Source: Rhipidocladum racemiflorum (Eukaryota > Streptophyta > Magnoliopsida > Poales > Poaceae). Taken from it: a DNA stretch of 64,000 bases. The stretch is from the NCBI GenBank assembly GCA_036346355.1, contig CM070572.1, forward strand, positions 43,127,944-43,191,943, written 5' to 3'. The translations under genes and the position numbers were made by a program. Of the stretch, positions 34,401 to 46,864 are shown one piece after another. Each line of letters begins with the position of its first letter. Positions within the stretch are counted from its first letter, which is position 1. The notes under the pieces were generated by a model. It was not told the DNA's origin. It saw only the letters and a program-made list of their open reading frames with translations, and did not search any database.

Positions 34401-36343
34401 TCTCCATTTCAATTGGTAAATCCTCACAGAGAAGTGCAAGTTATGAAATAACACTTCTGCTTTGCCAATCCACAGCAATTTTTTCTTGCTGACTACCGAG
34501 GCGATGGCTTGACGCTTGTATGATAGTAAGAGTGGTGATAATGTGAACCAACGAAAATTAGAAAATAAAATCAGCGGAGTTCTCCATTACCAGCGCGTGA
34601 GCACTTGTCGACGTGTGACCGCGTGTAAAGGGCACAGCTTTATCTAAATCTGCGAGCTCTGAAGCCTCAACCAATTAGCTTTGAATTTTCGCAAGTTTTT
34701 TGTAGAAAAAATCGCAAAACGGTAGATCATTCTTATGAGTTTCGTCAGAACAGTACGGAATTCACAGTCAGTTCAGATCAAAGTTAAGCGGCAAACAAGC
34801 TTAGTAAAGACGTTGATTGCTCGTGACATCAGCAGCAGGCAGCACCCATTTTTTCCTTTCTTCCGAAAAGACGTTGTTTTAGCTTGATCATTGAGAGAAA
34901 ATCTTTATTCCCTTATTGCTCTCTCCTTTTCCTTTATCGGTTCCGAGTTTCGAGAAAAGAAGCCTTATCTGCTTCCCCAACAAGCATGTAAGCATGGTAA
35001 CCTCGCCTCTTTGATTACTCCAGCATGAGAACGAAATGTCATGAAAAAGGGCATGATTAATTCTATGATTAGTTCAAAGTGATTGCCGTGCAAAAAGCCC
35101 AAATTTATACTGACATCTACCCACTGCTAAGTGGGCCCATAAACAACTACAGTTCATGGATGCGCAATTAGTAGCCATAAACAATCATGATTAATACAGG
35201 AGGGAGATGGGAGTTATGTATGTGATAGGTGTTTCTATGCTCTTCCTTTTAAAAGTTGCACAACTATTAAATCATTAATGAATGGTAGATGGTGATTACT
35301 TACCCCTTCGCTTGCTTCAAGATTTATGCAACTTGTACTAGAAAGAAAAGCATCGAAGTACTGCTCATGTATAACAGCACTGTAACAATTTTAGTCATCC
35401 TACAAACTTCCCCATGTGCTTGATCCCAAAAGAAAAAGATAAAGAAGAAGAAAGATAGCCATGGCACTGGAAACGGAGCTTACATTTTCCCCCCTTCCAA
35501 AAGTGTAACAAGATCATCCAAGAGAGCTAACAAGAATTCTTTTGCAGTTTATTATACTCGTTCCCACTTATGCATAAGGTGCAATCATATAGCATCTGGC
35601 AATTGGCATAGCATATTGTTTTCTTCAACCTTTGGCAGATTGCAGTACAAAGAAAACAAGAACACGCACCGAACCCATGAGTTTGCAACCGACCAGCTCA
35701 AGCCGCATGGGAGGGTCAGGTAAAGGCAGATCCGCAACGTAAAAAAAGTAGACACATACATCTGGAAAAGAGAGGCCAAGTATGAACCATCAGCAAAGAA
35801 GCTTCTGCACCAAATATCATCAGAGCAGCAAAGAAAAGCCGGGGAGCATCATCAAGCGCAAGACAGAAGAAAGCAAATACCATCAAGTTTACTCCAATAA
35901 AAGTACAAACACAGGCATCACATGTACTTGTGCTGTAGCCACGACGAACATAGTCAGAAAACTGAACTTATCAGGTAAGCAAAGAACCTTGAACACTTTT
36001 CATGATGGTGCAACAATAAAAGAGTTGTCTTCATGGGATACAAAACTGGTAACACAAGTAACAAGTGGAAGCAGAATGGTGGGGATACTGTCACCTTCAG
36101 TCATGGCCATTCTGCAAATCAATCCATCTCTAAGCACAAATCCATTTACAAATTGGGAGTGCAACACCTAGTATCATGGAAGGTATACCAATCCATCGAA
36201 AAGAATGTGACAACTAGTGCCCTAGTAGCCTGGAACAGAGCCCAGCCCATCGTAAAGAATGATTAGTGCCCTAAAAAACCGACGAAAACTTATATTGGGT
36301 CAAAACTTTCTGTACAGCCAACAGTGTGTGATCTAATGATTCC
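34401..36343. other. Intergenic, including probable PDV1 3' flank
   Basis: No supported coding apart from the MITE-like copy at 35221-35361. The open frame near 35782-36171 has no recognisable motifs. Confidence 0.4.
35221..35361. mobile_element. MITE-like element, AGGTGTTTCTATGC family, copy 2
   Basis: The left end ATAGGTGTTTCTATGCTCTT with AAGTTGCACAA is mirrored by TTATGCAACTTG and AAAAGCATCGAAG. The GGGGTAAGTAATC block of copy 1 is present here in inverted orientation (GATTACTTACCCC), so the copies differ in internal orientation. Confidence 0.55.
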
Positions 36344-38151
36344 TCAGCCTCTGGCTAGGTACACCTCAAGATGCTTTCCTCTGCCATTCTGTTGTGAGCT
36401 CCCAGATTGGAATCTGTAATCAATTCTCTTCCTGTATTCGATAGCTGGATTTTTACTTCCGGATGCAACTTGATGCAGCTGCAAGAAAGCAAGCATACTT
36501 ACTGCAAACACTGTAGCGTTACCCAGAGCACCAGCAATCGTATCCACTCGAAATGAATTCTTGGCTAAAGATAGACTATATGATAACACATTTGCCATGA
36601 TACTTGAACCATTGCGCCCATTGTGCACTGCATTCTGCCCTGACTGGCTATCTGTCGCGCGAACATCTTCTGGTGAGATAAATCGACTCTTGTTACTCAC
36701 CTCGCCTACAAATGCCAAGGCCTCATCAATTACTCTGTACTTTTTCCCCTGATGTTCAGCTAACCTCATAGCAAGGACTAGACGGCTTTGCTCCAGTCTA
36801 GCAATTGCAGAATCCCGCTCAGCCCGCTGTTGTGATTGAACAGTCTGCGGAGCAATATTAACACAAGTAAGAAATAGATCTCACATAATAATTAAACAGG
36901 AGAGAAAAAACTGAATTAACTAAAAGCCCAAGGACTCTACATTATCGATATGTATTCACAGGTTTCTAAATTCAGCTATCCATCCAAAAGGGCAGCTTGC
37001 TGCTTGTGAATGTGAAAATTCATTTGCAGATATAGACAGCAGAAGGATGCTAAGAACTCATCACACTGGAACACGCCTAGCAAACAAGAACTACTTCATT
37101 CTGTGTCTTGGAAGGAGTTCACAGAGAAATTAACTAGCTCCTAAAAACTTCTGTCGATGCCTTATGCCAGAAGACTAAAAGCTGCATCTGTGATTACCAT
37201 ATTAATCATGACTTTACGCTATTCGCTTTTACGAAATGACAATTGACAAATGACTATAAAACAGACAGTGTTTCTTCCCCAGTTAGACATCTAACAGACA
37301 TTGACTGCAAGACAACAAATATGGGCAAGGAAAGTAATATCGACTGGCATTCTTGACATCCACAAGGCCTCCATTCCCAATTCTAGACCAACCACTTGCA
37401 GTAAATTTGAATGAGAACAAACACTTTGAGTCAAAATCATATATGCACAAAATAACAAACTAAACAACCAAAGGCCCAGCATCCATCACAGAAAATTTGC
37501 AACCCTGCTAATATATAGTGTAACACATGAACATTCCTCAGTATACCATGTGAACAACATGATGCAATAAACATCCAATCAAAGTATCAAACGAAGCGCC
37601 TCGTGGATCACGACAGAAGCCAATCCTCTTCAAGGAAAAGAAAAGACTAACCGCATATCGAAATCAGGATTCGCCAAATCACGGGAACAACGCATCCCGA
37701 CATCACCAGGATTCACTCTCCATTCATTGCAACAACTCAGGCATTGTCCTAACGAGAATTAACTCGTTCTACCACCAAGTACCAATCAAAGCGAAACCTA
37801 AAGCAGAAGAGAGGGAGGGGCGGGGTGCAATCTCACATGCAAGAACTCGAGGTGGTCCTCGAGGTCCTCGAGCGCCGTCCGGATGGCGTGCAGGCTCCTC
37901 GCTTCGGCCATCGCCTCCGCGGCCGCGGCCATCGCCGAACCGCCGTCCTCCCCTCCTCCTCCCTGCCGCCCCTTGACGAACACATACCCGTTCCGGCCGC
38001 CATCGCGGGCACCAGCGCAGGTGGGCCGCCGCGGCGGCGGCGCGGGGAGGAAGTGGGCGCGGGAGACGGCGAGGATGGCGTCGCTGAGGCGGTCGTGGAG
38101 GTCCCAGATCCGCTCCAGGACCGCCTCCGCCTCCGCCCCGTCCCATCTCAT
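36344..38151 (-). CDS. PDV1: Plastid division protein PDV1
   Basis: Two exons on the minus strand: exon 1 38151-37837 (ATG 38149-38151, 105 codons), intron 37836-36845 (GTGAGA to CCGCAG, 992 bp), exon 2 36844-36344 (TGA). The 271-residue product matches Arabidopsis PDV1 (272) in length and landmarks: MRWDGAEAEAVLERIWDLHD at the start, YVFVKG, LHAIRTALEDLEDHLEFLH, IARLEQSRLVLAMRLAEHQG at about 119-138, and HLEVYLARG at the end. A coiled coil covers about 85-140 and one membrane segment about 211-230 (ALGNATVFAVSMLAFLQLHQ). PDV1 sits in the outer chloroplast envelope with its N-terminal part in the cytosol and recruits dynamin ARC5/DRP5B to the division ring; its short C-terminal part faces the intermembrane space, where it meets PARC6. 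Exon 1 has a GC-rich Gly/Ala insertion (about 62-80) common in grass genes. No defects seen. Confidence 0.93.
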
Positions 38152-38349
38152 CACCTCGCGTGGCTCTGGCCTTCTAGGGTTTGGGCGTGGATTGGATCGG
38201 ACGGGGAGGTGGGATGGGAGAGAGGAGTGGAGTGGGCGAGAGAGAGGCCGAGTGTGGAATATGTGATGGCGGCACGGCCGATGTGGAGAGCTTTTTGTTG
38301 CTTGCCGCTGCAGATACGTTTGATTCGTTTTCTGTTGTTTTCTCATTTT

Positions 38350-38701
38350 TCGATGTGTTTGTTTATGGGTTTTTTTGGTTGCCTTTTTGACTCAGCTAAC
38401 CTGTATGAGTTTAGCTAAGTTCGTAAGAGATAAACTGAACAGATATAAGATATAATATTTACTTAATTGCATATAATGAATCAGGCTCCGAAGAGATGTG
38501 TTTTGGTTGCTTGCATGAAAATAGATGGAATGGATTAAACACATACTGACAAATACGGTTGTCACAAAAAACGAGGATATCCAAGCTAGGCCCATGGGAA
38601 ACACCAAAAATCGCGTTTCCGTGCAGCCACGACGCGCGCCCAGCTAGCTAACCAAACAGCATATGCCTACATGGCATGGGCATGGTTGGCTGGCGCTCGC
38701 C
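38350..38701. other. PDV1 upstream flank
   Basis: Promoter-side sequence of PDV1. I see no confident TATA element or other gene before the MITE at 38702. Confidence 0.4.
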
Positions 38702-38959
38702 TAGGGCTGGAAAAAAAGCTCGTTGAGCTGGCTCGGTGGTTCGTTTCAAAATTGCTCTGATTACATTCATTTTTCTTTTAAAATAAAAATTAGTTGATTT
38801 GGAACCAGAGTCAACTTCGGCTCGGCTCGTTAGGTTCGGCTCGTTAAGCTCGGTTCGAAGTTGGGTCGCAAACAATACAGGAGACTATAATAAATAAGAA
38901 TAAATCAGAGTCGAAGAAAGCTCGAAAAAAAAGTTCAACTGGCTCGTTATCCACCCCTA
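38702..38959. mobile_element. hAT-type MITE, 258 bp
   Basis: Ends TAGGGCTGG and CCACCCCTA (complement TAGGGGTGG) flanked by a perfect 8-bp TSD CGCTCGCC at 38694-38701 and 38960-38967. The interior is rich in GGCTCGTT motifs and has no coding. The 8-bp TSD and TAGGG ends indicate hAT. Confidence 0.85.
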
Positions 38960-38967
38960 CGCTCGCC

Positions 38968-40050
38968 AACCAAACACGCTGTTAGAAATGTTTGGCTCCG
39001 TCTGTCATGTTCTAATCAGTTCAGTGTAACTGTTTATATATTTTTGGTGTTTAATCAAGGGGGTTTCTAGGAAGAATATGAATGTTTTTTTGCTAAATAA
39101 CACTTAAATTTTGAGCTTTTAGATCTAGATCTAAATGATGGAACCAATTTATCTTTTCTCCTCACATTTAAATACTCTATAGACAAAAAAAAATTTGAAT
39201 GTGCATAAACTAAAAAAATACTTGAGTGCCATTTAGCAATTCGCATTAGTTGCTTGTTTTTTTCTAAAAAAAAAAAAAAATGTAGATCGTTTTATATTAA
39301 CAAGCGAAACCGGAGTAGTTGGCTAGGGAAACATCGTGTGGGAGGAAATACGGAGGGATCGGTTATCGGTATGAAAATTTGTTAATCTATAATCTAATGG
39401 GTTAAACAGAGTATTTGATTATTCACGGCCGAAAATAGGCTCGATATAGTACACCACGGAAATCAAGAACTACCTCGGGGGATGATAGAGCTGTCAGTTC
39501 ATGTCTCCGCCTAACTAGGGGTATAGATCTTGATGTCCATCTTTACTTTTAGATAATGAAAGAATTTTATTGATCGTTTAGCTTCTGCATCATGAGATAC
39601 ACATAATTAATCTATTATTATAAAGTTCACACCAAAAGCTTGTAAGAATACAATTCAAAAGTCATAGAATTTGCATACCACAATGGCAAGCAAAAGGAAT
39701 TTAAAGAAAAACTCTCAACTCGCACACAGTCTTTTATTAAACCTCCAACCATGTCCGACAAAAATTTCTTGGATCACGATCTGTATAGATTTGCATGCTA
39801 CCAATATCATCTCTCAAGCTTCCTGCTGTTGCAACAAGGGCCACGATCGTAACCTACCGATACATGAATATATAACCTGCAAAGGATTAGATACATGTTT
39901 TTTATTATTAAAAATGATGTCATTTCGGCATAGCCAAATAGCCTAACAAAGTGCTGCAGCACTAATGAAACATTGATTTTTTTTATTTCCTTTCTCAACC
40001 CCATAAGAGTGCGTTTTTAATAGAAACTTCAACTTTGAGCCGGTGTAGAT
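38968..40050. other. AT-rich intergenic stretch, no gene seen
   Basis: No element ends or coding recognised. Confidence 0.45.
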
Positions 40051-40053
40051 TTA

Positions 40054-40535
40054 GATCCCGTTTGGCAACTTGAAACCGAGCCGTTTTTACTAGAATCTAG
40101 GAGGAACCCAGCCAAACAGGCTAAAGCTCATAATGTTTCTTCTTTTTCCACGCCGGGGCCAAATCGCCCTCAACCCCGTTCCACCCCGATTCACAGAATC
40201 CAGAGAGCTAGCCAAACGGTTTCCAGACAGTGATTCTGATTCTACCTGAAACGTTTCTACCAAGAGTCTGTAATCGTACCAAACAGGACCTAACTAAGGC
40301 CCTGTTTGGTACAGTTCCAGATTCTAGTAGAAATGAAAACGGTTCCAGATTCTGGGTAGAAACGTTTCAGGTAGGGTTCTGTGAATCAGTTGGAACGGGG
40401 TTGAGACCGATTTGGCCACAAAGTGGAAAAAGAAGAAACGATTCGAGGAGAATCGTTCCGAGTTTTAGCCCGTTTGGTTAGGTTTCTTCTAAAATCTAGT
40501 AGAAACGGCCCGGTTCCAAATTGCCAAACGGGGTC
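40054..40535. mobile_element. Foldback/Tourist-like element, 482 bp, nearly all palindromic
   Basis: Left end GATCCCGTTTGGCAA and right end TTGCCAAACGGGGTC, flanked by TTA at 40051-40053 and 40536-40538. The two halves meet near 40293 (CCAAACAGGACCTAA then CTAAGGCCCTGTTTGG) and are complementary along most of their length. Either a large foldback MITE or two inverted copies of one Tourist-type MITE inserted side by side. Confidence 0.78.
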
Positions 40536-40632
40536 TTATCACCCACCTTCATCTTTCTTGACAAATACTAAGGGGTGTGCCCATGGGTGCTTATGGTGTG
40601 CACGTTTTCTTTATAATTAAAAAAAGAGTAGT

Positions 40633-40738
40633 GTTTCTATGTTTTTTTCTCAACACAAGTATAATTAAAACAAGCAAAGATCTACATTTATACTTTAATA
40701 TTGATGCAACTTTAAAAAAGAAAAGCATATAAGCACCT
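40633..40738. mobile_element. MITE-like element, AGGTGTTTCTATGC family, copy 3
   Basis: Left AGTGTTTCTATGTTTTTTTC, right TGATGCAACTTTAAAAAAGA followed by GCATATAAGCACCTCT, the complement of AGAGGTGCTTATATGC. Shares TTTAATATT-TGCAACTTTAAAAA with copy 1. Confidence 0.5.
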
Positions 40739-43700
40739 CTAAAAAAAATAGTACAACACGGGAAAAAAGAGCTAACCCTTATACTAAATTTGGTTAAGAT
40801 TAAGAGATGGATTAAGCGTTTAATTCGCCAGACATTGTGGGTTAGGCATGGTTAATTGAACCTAGTTAGAAGTTAGAACCCCTTTTTTTCTCTTTTTGCT
40901 TTTGTTGCATTGTGTTATGTTGAGCTTATTTTTGAAGTTCTTGTGAAATGTCTAATGCTCCATTTTGGTAAATCGGATTAAAGTTAGATAAGTTCTGTTA
41001 TTCAACGGTTATCCTCTAATATCTCATCTCATATCTTCTGTAATAAAATAATATATATGTTTCCAACTCGATAAAAAAAGAAGAAGCTAGCAAACATCAA
41101 GCATCTAAAGACTTCACCAAAATAGATTATGATAGCCTACCAAACATGCCTCGATCCCCTGAACCTAAGATTAAACAAACATACAAAAAAAGATTGGAAT
41201 AAACTAACCCACTGCAATTAACCCTCCCCGAGTTCTTATTTTCTGTTGCTAAATCAGCTGCTCACTTAATCTAGCTAACAGATTTTTAGACTAACTAGCT
41301 TTGTTGCCAAACACAAACTATGCTAAGCTAACATGCCATGGTTGGTATTAGCTAGCCTAGTTAATTTAATCTCGAAACAAAACGTGGCCTCACTGTTGTA
41401 GGTTTAGTTTGGCACGCGTGAAATGGAGTGACAAGCATAGCATGATCTACAGACATGCGTAATAGGGAACAGATAAAAAGGGATGTTTGGAATTTAAATT
41501 GATCATATAGTATTTTGGAGGGAACTATCATTAGGATTAGGAGAGAGTAGAGAGGAAAGATGTTGCCTTGGACGTCCTAAGGAAGAATATGTAGGAAAGG
41601 TGATTTTCCGTACAAACTTTCTTAATCATTCTACAATCCAAATACCTGTCTGGGCAAAATTTCAGCTCTTTGGCCTAGTAGGTATTCTGGGCAGTTTGGC
41701 CTAGGATTTACATTACCGAACCGAGCTTAAAAATTGTCCCCTTTCCCCTCCCGTGGTAACGATTTTTGTCGAAAATCAATCAAAAATTGATAAAAACGGA
41801 ATGAAATTTAAAGCCAAATTTTTTGAACTCGGGGGTCAAACAGCGGTGACAAATTGAAAATCAACAGATTTTCAACCAGTTTTCTAAAAAATGAAAACAA
41901 ATCAAGGGAAAATGGAAAATATTCAAGGATAAATTCAAAAAATTCATGGAAGATGTCACAAACTATTAATACTAATTTTAGAAAATTTTTGAATAAATCT
42001 TTTTTAATTTTCTAAATTTTTTAATTCAAATTTAAATTAGACCAGTTTATTGACCGGTTCCGTTTATCAAGCCAAACCGATACGATCGAAAATTACGATT
42101 TTTGTTGATATTTCGAACCCGGGTTTGGCCCCCTTGTAATTTGGTGCTCTTGTTTCTTCTTCTAAATGCTAATGATTTAGCACTTCTCCTGCTCGAGTGC
42201 TCGTTCAAAAAAAAAACTATCAAATTTTCACCCCACAAAATCTCAATTTATTCATCCCACGTTCTGTACAATTCTATTTTTCAGATAAGTCCCGTGAAGC
42301 AGGAAGTGTTTGAGATGGGTCGGTTTTCTTTTTCTTTTTCTTTTATCCGAGATGGATGGATCATGCATTGATGTTCCAGTTTGTATGATAGGCTGGAAGG
42401 TACATCACTTTGTAGGTTCTGACCTTTAATTATTTTCTGCTATGTAGGTAGGTCGTCAGAATATAAAGGTTACAGCAGAAAAACGATCCACTATCTTTTT
42501 TTTTTTAAAAAAAAAAAGAGGTTTGGGTTTTGCCTTTTCTTTTTCGTTGTAGCACACTTACGTGTGCAGTCATCAACTCATCATTACAAATAATCCATAT
42601 TATCAACAAGATTTTATTGAATAATCATTGTTTAGAAGAGAATTTTCAAAAGTAAAAGGTATGCACAGCTTTTTAAGCGAAGTAAGGGCTTTTTCTACGC
42701 AAGCAGATAATCTCACTGATCAAATCGTGGAGATTAGAGATAATATGGAATCCGGGGGACGTTCTCGCGTCATCGCGAACTCTCCCGAAGCTCCAGCGAA
42801 TTGAGAGGGCTCATGTTGCAACTCTATTTTGCCCTCTCCAATTATAGACAATCTCCACCCTTTGCGTCTCTCTCAGGATCAGTTTTTCGTCTTCGATAAT
42901 GCATCGGACCTCCAAACTATCGGTAGACTCGGTAAGCAACTTCTGATTGCACTTACAGCAAATGTTATCAGTTCAAGAAGCACAAGGTTTAGCATCTAAC
43001 ACAGTGTTTCGTATCAAGGTTTCAGTTTTTCTTTCCGGTATATATTTCAGAGGTGGCTGGAATCTGAAATTTCGGCGAGATCTCGAAATTTCAAACAAAA
43101 TTCGGACGAAATCTAAAAAGCAAATTTCAAATCTGTTTTTTTTTTAACCGGGATTTCCAAGATTTCGACAGAAATTACCGAGATCTCGATCAACTTTTAA
43201 AGTTTTTAAAAATGGCCAAAACACATCAAAAAAATTAGAAAAATTTTATGGATGACCTTAACCCTAAATCCAATTAAATCCGGCTCATTTATTCTTCTTT
43301 TCTTCACAATTTAGCCTGCAGCTACAATACGAGCCTAGCACCGTGCGGAATCACATTTGTTGGTTCGACGGCTGGCTGGCTCCGATTCAAGATCGCTTCC
43401 CCTGTCGCATATGCTATCAGCGATCAGACAGCGTGTTCAGTAGTTCGTCGCTCTCGTCAGCTGAGCTGTGAGCCTGTTCAGTGATGGAAGACAATTAGAC
43501 AAGTGAAGGCACGACATGCTGGGATAGTCGATCACGCACGGTTCGGCTCTGGCTGCCATTATGCTTCCTTCAACTGTACGTGGAACGTGAGTTGATTTGG
43601 GATGCTTGATCTGTCATGAAGGCCATCCATCCATTCCATGGGAAGCAATAAGATTTGCTGCGAGCCTGCGACCAGTCGATCATTGGGTACCAAGCAATAT

Positions 43701-43882
43701 GGCATGCACTCCACTGATCACTGATGCCTTTTTTTTTTTAAAGCCATGATGTGACCCATAGCAGTAATAAAGAAATCGGAGCCTCGTTAGAATGGAGGCA
43801 AGAGCAGGATTGCTCCTATCATTGCTCACATAAGTTTTGTCGTAATTCTTTATTACTTTTAATGTCTCTTGGAGCTGTCAAA
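40739..43882. other. AT-rich intergenic stretch, no gene seen
   Basis: No supported coding. 43030-43200 holds AAATTTC and GAGATCTCG motifs of an AT-rich dispersed repeat also seen near 19300 and 59000. Confidence 0.45.
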
Positions 43883-43954
43883 GCCGTCCTAGCTCAGTGG
43901 TAGAGCGCGTGGCTTTTAACCACGTGGTCGTGGGTTCGATCCCCACGGACGGCG
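43883..43954 (+). tRNA. tRNA-Lys (UUU)
   Basis: Folds as a standard cloverleaf: acceptor stem GCCGTCC (43883-43889) with GGACGGC (43947-43953) and discriminator G. D-arm AGCTCAGTGGTAGAGC; anticodon stem CGTGG/CCACG with loop CTTTTAA, anticodon TTT at 43915-43917; T-arm GTGGGTTCGATCCCCAC. The internal B box GGTTCGATCC is intact and a T6 terminator follows at 43958. No intron. Nuclear-type and apparently functional. Confidence 0.97.
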
Positions 43955-43957
43955 TGC

Positions 43958-43963
43958 TTTTTT
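43958..43963 (+). terminator. Pol III terminator of tRNA-Lys
   Basis: A run of six T residues starting four bases after the tRNA end. Confidence 0.85.
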
Positions 43964-44071
43964 GCTGCGATTTGCTTAACAGAAAATTGATCCAAAATCA
44001 TTTTGTTCGTCTTAAACGCCAGAAACGTGCTTCGGCATCTATTCTATTCACTTTTCTATTGCTGGACAGCT

Positions 44072-44400
44072 AAAATTTGTGCCGAGGATATCGCTAGCTT
44101 AAAATTTGTGCCAAGGAGATTGCTAGCTTGTAGAAGCATAGATAAGATAGCATAATCATAAGCTTCTACAAGCCATTTCTGCTATGACAGTTCAAATCTC
44201 AAACAACGAGGCTGGCACGGACGATGCTCGCTTACTACTCCATCGTCATGGCTCAGCCACTAGTGCAAGATTCAAACCTCCCACAAAATCACTCGCAAAT
44301 CTCAGCCGCGATAACTTATCTCACTTTCTACTTCCTAGCTCTTACATGTCGCAAATCTCAACCGCGATTACTTATCTCAGTTTTTACTTCCCAGCTCCTT
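44072..44400. repeat. Small repeats downstream of tRNA-Lys
   Basis: AAAATTTGTGCC-type direct repeat of about 31 bp (44072 and 44101). A perfect 11-bp stem CTTGTAGAAGC/GCTTCTACAAG at about 44128-44172. A tandem pair of about 59 bp starting CGCAAATCTCAGCCGCG at 44291 and 44350. Confidence 0.7.
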
Positions 44401-44797
44401 TTTTGTCATCACAATTGCACTCGTCTTGCACAATTCAATCTATACATTTTCTTTCTTCTTTTCTTTTTTGCGGGAAAATCTGCATGTTTTCTTAAACATG
44501 GAGAGGAAAAAAAATAAACACATCATGTCAGGGGTCGGCAGTGGCTGACAGGCACAGGCGGGCATCCACATGTTTGGTGTTGCGAAGGCAAAACATTCCA
44601 CGTAAGAGCACATGCCAACCAGGACGGCAACAGCGAAAACAAGAATCCAGCAAGCACAACTGGGCACCAAATCATGGAATACAATACAGCCAATCAAACC
44701 ACCAAAAACTTTAACACAGATCATCAACAGACAACCAATCCATCCAAAGCTCACCTAAATGTTAACAAACCCTATCAAGGCCCTGAAGAAACGAGGA

Positions 44798-46458
44798 TCA
44801 GAAGAGCTTGTAGGGAGAGGAAGCGTCCAGCGGATGGATCAGGTAGGTGAGCAGAAGAGCCACCAGCATCAGGACGTATGCGATCCCCTGGTCAATCGAT
44901 GTGCCTGCAGTGATCAATTAGAGAAAATAATTGCAGATGTTAGTAAAAGAACTGCATGTATTCTTGTTTCAGAGTTGTTGCGTTAGTGACAAATGGCAGA
45001 CTACAGTCACTACATTCCTGGGTGTCAATTCAAGATATGAAATTGACCATTATGAACAGACTGGTTACATGCAAATCCAACAAGGTAGTTATAGAGTTCG
45101 AGAACAGAACTAAAAGTCTCTTGTGCTGCTGTGCATCCTACTGATTTCTAACACTAGTGTCTGCTGTTCTTTTTCTAGTTTCATCATCAAGATAAATAAC
45201 ACAGAAGTTTTGTACTCTAAACCAAATAATGTGTCTAGAGTCAAGACAACACAAAGAGCAGCCATTTTCGATACACATGGATCATCCTTCTAACACTCGT
45301 TACACATGACACGTCCTTCTAAATTAGCAGTCATTTTCAAGCAAAGCGAAGTGACTGTAGTCTGTCATTAAGCAGAGTTGTTGCGTTAGATCTATCAGAC
45401 ATATGTCTAAAGGGCAGCTACCAATATCCACTGAAAGCTACTCCAGGAAACAATAACCGTAAACAATGACAGCGAAATGCAGAGCTGATTAAGCTTGAAC
45501 AAGAAAAGGTACATTTGTAGATCTAACTAACATCCGTATTGACTATGATCAACTGTGTTCAGAAACAGTACATTCTATTTGATCTAGCATGTACCTCACA
45601 TCAGAAATACTTAACCTACTCTTCGCACGATACAGCATGTAATTGGTGTAACATCCTCAACACAAGAGTGGCATGTCATGAAAAGAACGCTAACCACTGT
45701 TGGACAGCTAACTAAAGCAAGAAGGGCACAATGGCGCTAATCTACATATCTGCAAATGGCGCACACATCCATTTGCGCTGTTAATCCGACAAGAACAACT
45801 CAGGCGATTTGCATGTGTGGCACCTATTGCTAGAAACAGAATCATCTTTTGAGATCCGGAGACATGAGGGGTAGATCCTCCAAAGGATACAGAACGGAAT
45901 CGAAATTCCAAAATTTTCCTAAACCAATCGTAATTCAAGGATGCACGAGGGAGATCCGAATCTCTGCATTAGAATTTGCGATGGATCTCCACGGCTTTAA
46001 ATTTTGTAATAAGATATGTTCTGCATTATAACTCTTCCTGACGAGTACCGCAGAACAAACACTAAAATTAACGTGTAAAAAAAGAAATGAGGATCTAATG
46101 AAGCGAGAACACATTACACAACTTCCCCTCTTTCCCTTTTGTTTTCTTCCTCTTAACAACCGGATCGACGAACACTAAGATGTCGTTGAAATGTGGGAAC
46201 AAATACAGGACGCGAGGCAGTCTGACAATCGGGGGTCCACAACGAGGCAGCCGCAAAGATCGGAACACTACGGGGGCAAATGAGATGCAGGTGCAATGTG
46301 ATGGCTAAGGAAGGGAGGAGGTCTCTCTTACCGTCGCTGACGGGCGCGGGCGCCGGGGCCTGCGCTGCGGCCGCCGCCGCCGCGGCTGCCGGCATCACGA
46401 TGCCGACGAAGAGCACGGCCACCGCCACCACCCCGAGCGGAGCCCTGGCCGCCGTCAT
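44798..46458 (-). CDS. Arabinogalactan peptide (AGP16/20/22-like, GPI-anchored)
   Basis: Two exons on the minus strand: 46458-46332 (127 nt, donor GTAAGA) and 44904-44798 (107 nt, acceptor CTGCAG, stop TGA). The 1427-bp intron splits a glycine codon. The product is 77 residues: a hydrophobic alanine-rich signal peptide (about 1-32), a very short mature stretch QAPAPAPVSDG (33-43) with Ala-Pro repeats for hydroxyproline arabinogalactan addition, then TSIDQGIAYVLMLVALLLTY and LIHPLDASS, the conserved C-terminal GPI-anchor signal of plant AG peptides. The mature peptide would be GPI-linked at the outer plasma membrane. The length fits the family. A hAT element end lies 407 bp upstream of the ATG, so distal promoter sequence was displaced by the nest. 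Confidence 0.92.
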
Positions 46459-46864
46459 TCCTACTGGCCCCCTCTCTCCTCCCTCTCGGCGTCGGCGTCA
46501 GCGTCGGGAGAGAAAGGAACGGCACGGCCACCACCCACCGACCACGCACGCGGCTCTGGGGCTGAGCGCTCTGCCTGGGGCTCCGCGACGCGGGTGCATC
46601 CTACAAAATTACAGCCCGGCGTCCCCGCGAAATCCATGACATGTGGGGTCCACAATGACCTCTAGTCGTCGGGCCCACCTTCAGCGGCGGTACGTGAGAT
46701 CTTTCTGCTTTAATGCGTGATTTTTTGGGGTGCGCCGCGCGTGACCAGCCAGACGTTCTGCAAAGTTGACGTGTGGGTCTGCGCTGATCCGGGCCCGCCG
46801 GCATTGAGACGACAGGCGAGCCACGTGGTTCCCTCGTGGTGTGCTGCGATTTTGGAGGGAGTAG
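46459..46864 (-). promoter_or_regulatory. Upstream region of the AG-peptide gene
   Basis: About 400 GC-rich bases between the ATG and the hAT end at 46865 hold the promoter-proximal region and 5' UTR. I cannot point to a clear TATA box. Confidence 0.4.

Noticed and set aside
37825..38418. Long plus-strand open frame opposite PDV1 exon 1
   Set aside because: A GC-rich antisense shadow of a real exon with splice sites and a recognised product.
46280..46639. Plus-strand open frame opposite the AG-peptide exon 1
   Set aside because: Alanine-rich shadow of the GC-rich signal-peptide exon; no independent support.
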